A stretch of 64,000 nucleotides of DNA from Metridium senile (taxonomy: Eukaryota > Cnidaria > Anthozoa > Actiniaria > Metridiidae): assembly GCA_949775045.1 (NCBI GenBank), contig OX459097.1, positions 15,474,710 to 15,538,709 of the forward strand, in the 5' to 3' direction. Positions 28,501 through 37,500 of this stretch are shown piece by piece. Within the stretch, counting starts at the first letter, position 1, and every line of letters begins with the position of its first letter. Both the position numbers and the translations under genes were made by a program. A model generated the notes under the pieces. That model saw only the letters and a program-made list of their open reading frames with translations, was not told where the DNA came from and did no database searches.

Positions 28501-31500
28501 AATGATTTTAAAAACAAGTTTATGGATAAACTATCAATGGAAATTACTTTTCTGTAAGTAGGAAATTTTAATAAATGTAACTTTGCTGTCATAGAGTTGT
28601 TGTCGTTTAAATTTTATGCTTTTTTCAGCCTTTTCGACAAATTTTCACTTTCAATCAAATCGGTAGTCTTTTGAAGAAAAACGTGCCCAAAATTACATTT
28701 TGGACGAGCAACACCATTCTTTCAGGGCTGATTTGAAAAGCGTAGAATGTTTTACAAAGGATAGAGATATCAAGTATTGTGTAATCTTCTATATGATCAG
28801 TTTTTATGCATTTTATGCAATTTTTATGAAAGGGTGAAACCTGAACCCAGCTAATTGGTCATGTTTGACGTTTCTGTACTTTTTTAACTTCACTTAGCTC
28901 TCTAAAGACAAACAGTACACTGTATTTCTGTATGAAAATAGGCTTATATCTTTTTTTCCGGCTGAAAAAAGATCCCTTTCGTAGATTGTGTGATTTTCCG
29001 TGGCTTGAAAGAAACCATTGAGTTCGTTGCGTGACAAATTCGTCAGTTTTCGTCATTTAACTGACATTTTACCTTTTGTATATTTATTTTAATTTGTGTG
29101 GTAAAACACAAATTGCACATGGATTTTTCGTTGTCTGTCCTCTTTTTGACACACTCTTGACGTCATAAAATGTTCAAAACTTTGCAGTGAAACCCCTCGC
29201 TACGCTCGAGGTTCCACTTGAGTTTTGAAGATTTTATGACGTCAAGAGTGTGTCAATAAGAGGACAGACAACTCAAAACCATGTGCAATTTGTTAAATAG
29301 ATAGATATATAAATATAAGGTTTATTTTAAAACTATATTGTACTTGTCTAGCATCTCGAAGTTTTCTTCAAAATTGACGAGTTGCACGGTAAGTCCCGTT
29401 CTCAGTTCTTTTGTCATAACACCATCACGTATGACGTCACCATTGGAGGGGTCAATAAGGTTGCCATCAGGGTCAATACGAAAACCAAAGAAAGTGAATG
29501 TCTGACGGTCGGGATGATTGAAGAACAGATACGGATGAGGACTACAAAAAAAAAAAAAGATTATTAAAATTTACATAGTTTGTTTCATAATGTTCATTAC
29601 CAGAAATCAGGGACAAAATGGCGGATAATTTAATTAATATTCATACATTTCTAGCTTTTAAAATGGCTGGCCGATAGAGAGATTTGTATGGAAGGCTTGT
29701 CTAAAAGTTTGATAAAATTAAATCGGCCTATCGTTTTAATTTTGTGGTGTTCTAGAAACACGGAGTTGTTCTTCATAAACAATTTGGAGTGAATAAAAGT
29801 CCAAAAAATTGTGTTTTCCTTCGGTCAAAATTGCTTATTATTATCAATGGCTTTTTGCTAATTAATTCTATACAACCCTTGTAATCTTCTGAATAATTAA
29901 CCACATTCAAAGTTAAAAATTTCCCTACTTAAAAAACATAGTCAAAAAGTGGTGTTCCGGAAAGTTTATTTATATATCAATTGTTTTACTTAGCTGTTTA
30001 AAAGGCCATTAATGCTTCGTTTTCTTCGGTCAAAAAGCCATCAAAATTCGAGTATTTTCAACCTCAGAGCATACTAAAGCTATTCAAAAATTATTGACAA
30101 GAATGCACTGTTTGTTGCGAAAGGAAAACACCTCTATTGTGTTTACCTTCCGAGTCATTATTTTAATTATAGTTAGAAACCAGTAAACAATGATTCCTGT
30201 GGATTAGAGTAAATCTCGCGCGAATATTTAAAACTTTATCGTTTATATTTAAAACTTTATCGTTAATATCTAAAATTAAACTTTATCGTTAATATTTAAA
30301 ACTTTTAGTGCTAATATTTAAAACTTTATAATCGCGCGATATTTGCGCGCGCTATAAAGTTGTAAATATTAACGATAAAAAAAAGATTTCTGTGTACGGC
30401 AATTTTGAACTTTTATTGTGGATAATTATTTGGACGATTACAAGGGATGTATGGAGTTAATCAGCCAAAAGATTTTTGATAATAATAAGCCATTTTGACC
30501 GAGGGAACACACATTATTTTGGACTTTTATTCACTCCAAGTTGTTTATGAAGAACACTAAACAAATAAAAGGATAAGCAGATTTGATTATATTCAACTTT
30601 TAGATAGGCCTGGGCATACAAATCTCTCTATCGGCTGGCCATTTTAAAGGCCAGAAATATATGAATACTAATTAGATTATCCGTCATTTTGTCCCTGATT
30701 TCTGGTTATGTATTCTCTCTCATGCCAAGCGGGTTCTTCTCCGGGTTATCCGGTCTTCCTCCCTCCGCAAAATTCAACTTGTTAATTAGTGTGAATGTAA
30801 TGTGTTTGTAAATAGAGAGAGTAGTTTGGAGTGTGTGAGATAGACAGCAGGACCTCGACAGATGTAAGCTGCAAAACATAGCCTGCTTTAACAAATCAAC
30901 GATTTAGCAAATAAAACATTTCATTCAGTCGAGTATGTCCAAAACATCAGGCAACCATTTTTGAGCCTGATCCATATTAAAAAATCGGTATTTTTTTTAG
31001 TTATAGTCGGTAAAATAATGCAATTAGTACGTATTGAATAGTATATATTAGTACAGAAACCTGCTCTCCCATTTTCTTCGTAGCTGAAACTGAGCAATGC
31101 CTTCTTCTTCTCCTGATTCATCTTTGTCATCAGAGATCATCTGTTCTCCCAATGATCGTGTAGAAAAATCCTGAAAAGTGAGTCAGTTTATCCAATTAAG
31201 TTGGGGGTACTTAAGAAACAAAAATAACAAAAAATAAAAAATGATTTATATCATGGAAATGGATTAAAGATAGAACTGCAATAACATAATACAATTCAAT
31301 TTCACATTAGAAAGTTATACCTGAGACATAATAGTCATAAATTTCACAACAAACAAACGGAACCCTTTCAAGGGATTATCATCATCAGGAATACCATCGT
31401 CACCACCATCCGTTTGACAGAAAAAACTGTCTTCACAATCGCTCAGCTGATAGTTCAGAAACTGTACGAAATGTTGCAACTCAGACCAGGATGGATCCTG

Positions 31501-34500
31501 TACTCCACAATACCTGTAAATATAAATACAAAGACAACCTATTTTCAAATATCATGCGTGTACCACATAAAGCAAGGATTATTACGCTTCTTTCGTTTTC
31601 CTTTCTCGCTAAAGTTTGAAAACAAATGAGCTAATAAGTGTTGTATGGAGCACGTAGAGGAAGTGAGAAAGAGTGTTTATGATGCTTAAATATAAGCTAT
31701 TGGCCAGGAAGAATTGACAAACGACTCCTTGTATTTCGATATAAAACAGTGATTCCTGGGGGTACTCTCTTTTTCCATATGGTAGGGGTGATCGGCGGTC
31801 GTATTAATGACCCTTAAAAGGTACGCATAAAAATTTAGAGAACTGTCAAAGCCTTGACGATTTCAATCCCTTTAAGGTACACCGGTGTGATGTTTTTGCA
31901 GCTTAGCTTATTTCTACTAACAAAGCAAAGTAAAAATGTCCCTTACAGGTAGAGAGTCATGTTTCACCATTGACTTTTGAGCAAGAACCCTAAAAGGTAC
32001 GCACATGGAATATTTTCATCCCTAAAAGGAGCGCTGAAAAAAGAACCCCTACCACTTCGGCAAATAGAGTACCCTCTCGGGCAGTGATTTTATTTGATCA
32101 AGGCAATTTTAAGGAATCAAGCATATCCGATCAACTAGTCAATTTAATTCAGAAGAAAGGGAAACATTTTGGTTGTCTTACATTGCCAACACTCGAAGAC
32201 ACTCTGCATGATCCTCTAGGAATTCTGCATTTGGATCAAATACAAAATGGTGCAGAAGTTCGGGCTGTTCTTCCAAGAAATACAGGTATTGAAATACACG
32301 CTGTACAGACTCGCTATGGAATTTTCCTTTGTTGAATAGAGGAACAAACTCTTTGGTGTCTGGAATAGCTAAAATATTAATGAATAAATCAACACATATT
32401 GATTGTTCTGTGCAAAACGATATTTAATGTAGGAGTAGTGAGTGTGTCCAATATTTAAATATTAGAGTTAGATAGATTTTGTATCGTCGTCTTACCGTAT
32501 CTCGACGTAGAACAGTGATTTATAATTAAAAAAACTGCATTTAGATATTCATTTCAGAAATCATATGCATGCATAACCAAACCAAGTCGTGAGTGAATTT
32601 ATTAGTGAATTTATCCATCCATTTATTCATTGACACACTAAACATCTATATTGTCAATTAACTTAGTCGTTTAGAGACTTTTTGTCTCGTTGAACTAAAA
32701 TACCTGAGGGTTTGTCCATTTTCTCTAAAACTTCATTTGGAGTCACACAGTGTATGGAAGGAAGCTCGTTATAAAAATGATGATGAACTGTTCCCCAGGT
32801 TTTACGCTGTAAAAGGTCGAAAACATAGTTTAGCTTATTGTAAGCAAGGAAGCCAGAACGAAGGAGCGAAGAAAGCAAGGAAGCAAGGAAGCAAGGAAGC
32901 AAGGAAGCAAGGAAGCAAGGAAGCAATGAAGCAAGGAAGCAAGGAAGCAAGGAAGCAAGGAAGCAAGGAAGCAAGGAAGCAAGGAAGCAAGGAAGCAAGG
33001 AAGCAAGGAAGCAAGGAAGCAACGAAGCAACGAAGCAACGAAGCAACGAAGCAACAAAGCAACGAAGCAACGAAGCAGGGGAGCAACGAAGCAACGAAGC
33101 AGGGGAGCAACCAAGCAACGAAGCAAGCACGGAAATACGTAATCAAGCAAGCAATCACGTAACCAAAATACGCAATCATTTCATAAACACACTGAATGTT
33201 ACTTTTCAAAAAACGTTTTCAAGTTACCATATTTGGCACGTTTTCCGCTGACGTCATTTCAATGACGTATAAGTCATGTGGATTTCGTTTCCAAACGCGA
33301 CCTCGTTTGTCTTGTATAGATCCAAGATAAAACAAGTTGAATAGAAGACTGTCCAGGCCCGATTCTACCTATAACATCAATAATATATTTAATGGGGTAG
33401 CATCATCATTATACCTGGTAGGGGGCATTGTGAATATAACAGTATTTGATAAATTACATTAAAACCTATTACGAAGGTCATTTATATGATTTAAGTGATA
33501 TTTGAGGTATTTGTACACTGCTTAGACCAAGAAATATGTGCGGTTTAGCAAGGGCTCCGAATTATTTAGGTTTTATTTGAAATTTTTGATCCAAAAAAGA
33601 GAATTCCATTTCTATAATTAGAGGGTCAGGTATAGAGGGATTCCACTGTAACATCAATTCTATAAAGGTTTAAAAAATATTGTATAGTACATCTAATGGA
33701 ATTAACGTCAATCAGCAATGTGGTCAACCATTGCTCTTGAATGGTAAAGAAACGTAAAGAAACACCATTTTGGTGTTTGAAGACGAGGCAAGTCAGACAA
33801 GAACAATAACTGGACATTATATTTTGAATCTTTCTTTAAAAGGCTTACAGATGGTGAGACATCAAAGTGGAAAATTCTTGATACAGGGACATTGGTCTTC
33901 AGTGAGTAAGGAAGCAAGAATCCAACGATGTCTGATACGCTCACTGTTTTCCCAAGCAGAGGAGCAATGACGTAATTGGTCACGTGGTCTCCAGTGTTTT
34001 TCATGAGATCTGCCATTTGTCTATTACTCTCGAGCTGATTTAACTTCTTTACGAAGTCTTGGATCATCAGGGTCTTTCCAGTACCCGAACGTTTGGAGGA
34101 AATTACAAGGACTGATAACCTAAACAAAACAACATTTGATTCTAGATCTATAAAAAATTGGTTCAAACATAATATAGCACAATGAACTTCAACGTAAATT
34201 ATCACCTAGCAAGTAGTTTAGTGACTGTTTTTAGTCATTTCCACTCAACCAATCGCTTTTGAGTAAGTGAGTAAGTATGGATGCATCGATTTACTCAGTT
34301 ATATATACATGTATATATGAATAACCGCTACTCAGTCCTATGCAATGGCTAACTTGTACTGTGGATGCATCTAACTAGCTGAGTTATTTGAGTAACCACT
34401 GCCCAGTCGTATATGCAGTGAGCAACTGTGGATTCGTCAATTATCTCAGATATTTGAGTAACCACTACACAGTCGTATGTGAAGTGAGTAACTGTGGATT

Positions 34501-37500
34501 CGTCAATTAGCTCAGATATTTGAGTAACCACTACCCAGTCGTATCTGCAGTGAGTAACTGAGTATTTGTCAATTAGCTCAGATATTTGAATAACCACTAC
34601 ACAGTCGTATATGCAGTGAGCAACTGTGGATTCGTCAATTAGCTCAGATATTTGAGTAATCACTACACAGTCGTATATGAAGTGAGTAACTGCGGATTCG
34701 TCAATGGGCTCAGATATTTGAGTAACCACTACCCAGTCGTATATGCAGTGAGCAACTGTGGATTCGTCAATGAGCTGAGATATTTGAGTAACCACTACAC
34801 AGTCGTATATGCAGTGAGCAACTGTGGATTCGTCAATTAGCTCAGATATTTGAGTAATCACTACACAGTCGTATATGAATTGAGTAACTGCGGATTCGTC
34901 AATTAGCTCAGATATTTGAGTAACCACTACACAGTCTTAATGCAGTGAGTAACTGTGGATGCATCAATTAGCTCATTTATTTGAGTTATTTAACCACTAC
35001 TCAGTGTTCCTTGTAGTGTAAACTTTAGTCTGTCAATGACTACACATTTGGCTCCCTTCTTAGTTTAGTTCGACACTCCAGTCTATACTTTTTTATTTCC
35101 GATGTTCTTTTCTTCAAATACTAAAACTTTCATATTAAAGACTGATACCTGGAATTGGTTTGGTCTTCAGTCTGGACCTGTGCAGCTGGTATCCAGTCAA
35201 TTTCGTGTTTTCCATAATGAACTTTGGAAATTGGTGGGTTTTTAAAGTAATTTTCCAGATAGACCACCACTTCATTTGGTCGAGGGCAACGTGGAGCGCC
35301 TTTCACTCTAAACTTATCGAAAGCTGTTGCCATTTGTGACTTTGTTTCTTGTTCGCTACTACAAATTACAACGAGTTGATATTCTGAAAAAAAAAAACAG
35401 AAAAACAATGTATTATCACAAATGTTTAAGTTAATAGTTTAAGGTGGCTCGAGGTAGTTTTGAATGGCGCACACATCCCTTTTTGAATTCGCAATTACAT
35501 GATCTTACTTTCGCCCCATTAATGTGAATTTTTTACCAAATGACAGTCTTGGATGAAAGTTTCGAATGAAGTTTTAATTATGCTAATCAAAGTTTCCATA
35601 GCAACGATAAACAACTTTTTTGTAAAATGGTTTTTCTTAAATATCTTTTGAATTTGGGCTGATTGCGAAAAACCAATAAATGTGCTATAAACTGCTACGT
35701 TTAGCACATCAATTGGCAAAGTTAGAAGAAAAGTTATCTGTTCGATAACGAATAAATCACGAAAACTTTTAAATGTGTATTTTGTTCGTGTGTAAATATA
35801 AGCGGTCAAAACATTTCATAAGATGCACAAATTATGATCGTAATATTGCAGAATGTTTCCTTGGACCTCCATTTAAACTCCCTGCTGAAAGCTCTGGTTA
35901 ATATGTAGGTAATGCAGAGATCGAGCTTTTTATTAAAATGAAGTTTTGCTTGACGTTTTTACTCTTTCATAACTACGATCACAATTGCGTAATAACTCAC
36001 AAAAGAACAAATGAAAATGAGTGATATCTTTGCAGTACAATGTTAGATATATAGTTAATAATGTTGCAAAATTTCAGTCAAATCCATATAAAAGAACGTT
36101 TTTAAAAGTAGCGCCGAAGTTGAAGTACGAAAGTAGCGCCCGCCGAATGAAAATTTACTACAACGAGCGTGACATAACGTGTTTATTTCAGTGGCTAATT
36201 AACATGCAGCGCACAGTGTTAAATTCCTCTATGCACGCTTAGTCTAATGAGAAATCTTTTTTATATTGTAATTATTGAAAGTTTCTTATTCTCATCGCGC
36301 ATTCCAGCTCGAATACAACATGGGTCGTATACTTTTCGTGTAGATGTTAAACGTGGGAAAAGGGAACAATGAAAAAAGTCGAGGGAAAAACGGTGAAAGG
36401 AACGACCAGTTATATTAAAGCGACCCACCCGAAAAAGCAGCAAAACATGTACCCCTTCTTCGAACAACCCGCACGCCTGATTTCTTGAAGGAGAATTACA
36501 TCATAAACATGAAATGTCTTCTGGATGGGTTGAGGCGTGTTGCAGTTGTAATGAAGATTCATTACTTTTAGAAGATGTCAAAATAAGAATAAGAAACTTT
36601 CAATAATTACAATATAAAAAAAGAATTCTAATTAGACTAAGCGTGCATTGAGGAATTTAACACTGTGCGCTGCATGTTAATCAGCCACTGAAATAAACAC
36701 GCGATGTCACGCTCGTTGTAGTAAATTTTCATTCGGCGGGCGCTACTTTCGTACTTCAACTTCGGCGCTACTTTTAAAAACGTTCTTTTATATGGATTTG
36801 ACTAAAATTTTGCAATATTATTGACTATATATCTAAAATTGTACTGCAAAGATATCACTCATTTTCATTTGTTCTTTTGTGAGTAATACGCAATTGTGAT
36901 CGTAGTTATGAAAGAGTGAAAACGTCAAGCAAAACTTCATTTTAATAAAAAGCTCGATCTCTGCATTACCTACATATTAACCAGAGCTTTCCGCAGGGAG
37001 TTTAAATTGAGGTCCAAGGAAACATTCTGCAGTATTACAATCATAATTTGTGCATCCTATGAAATGTTATGACCGCTTATATTCACACACGAACAAAATA
37101 CACATTTAAAAGTTTTCGTGATTTATTCGTTATCGAACAGATAACTTTTCTTCAAACTTTCCCAATTGATGTGCTAAATGGGGCATGTAGTTTATAGCAC
37201 ATTAATTGGTTTTTCGCAATCAGCTCAAATTCAAAAGATATTTAAGAAAAACCATTTTACAAAAAAGTTGTTTATCGTTGCTATGGAAACTTTGATTAGC
37301 ATAATTAAAACATCATTCGAAACTTTCATCCAAGACTGTCATTTGGTAAAAAATTCACATTCATGGTGCGAAAGTAAGATCATATAATTGCGAATTCAAA
37401 AAGGGATGTGTGCGCCATTCAAAACTACCTCGAGCCACCTTAAACTATACCACAACGTACATTGTAGACACGGTGGAATTTAAGGAAGAAAAAACAAACA

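Noticed and set aside
34349..34990. CRISPR-like array
   Set aside because: The 66-bp units are contiguous and vary throughout, with no repeat-spacer alternation, and the genome is eukaryotic.
35519..37387. Two related small proteins at 35,519-35,809 (minus) and 37,178-37,387 (plus)
   Set aside because: They are mirror images from the two arms of one fold-back element.
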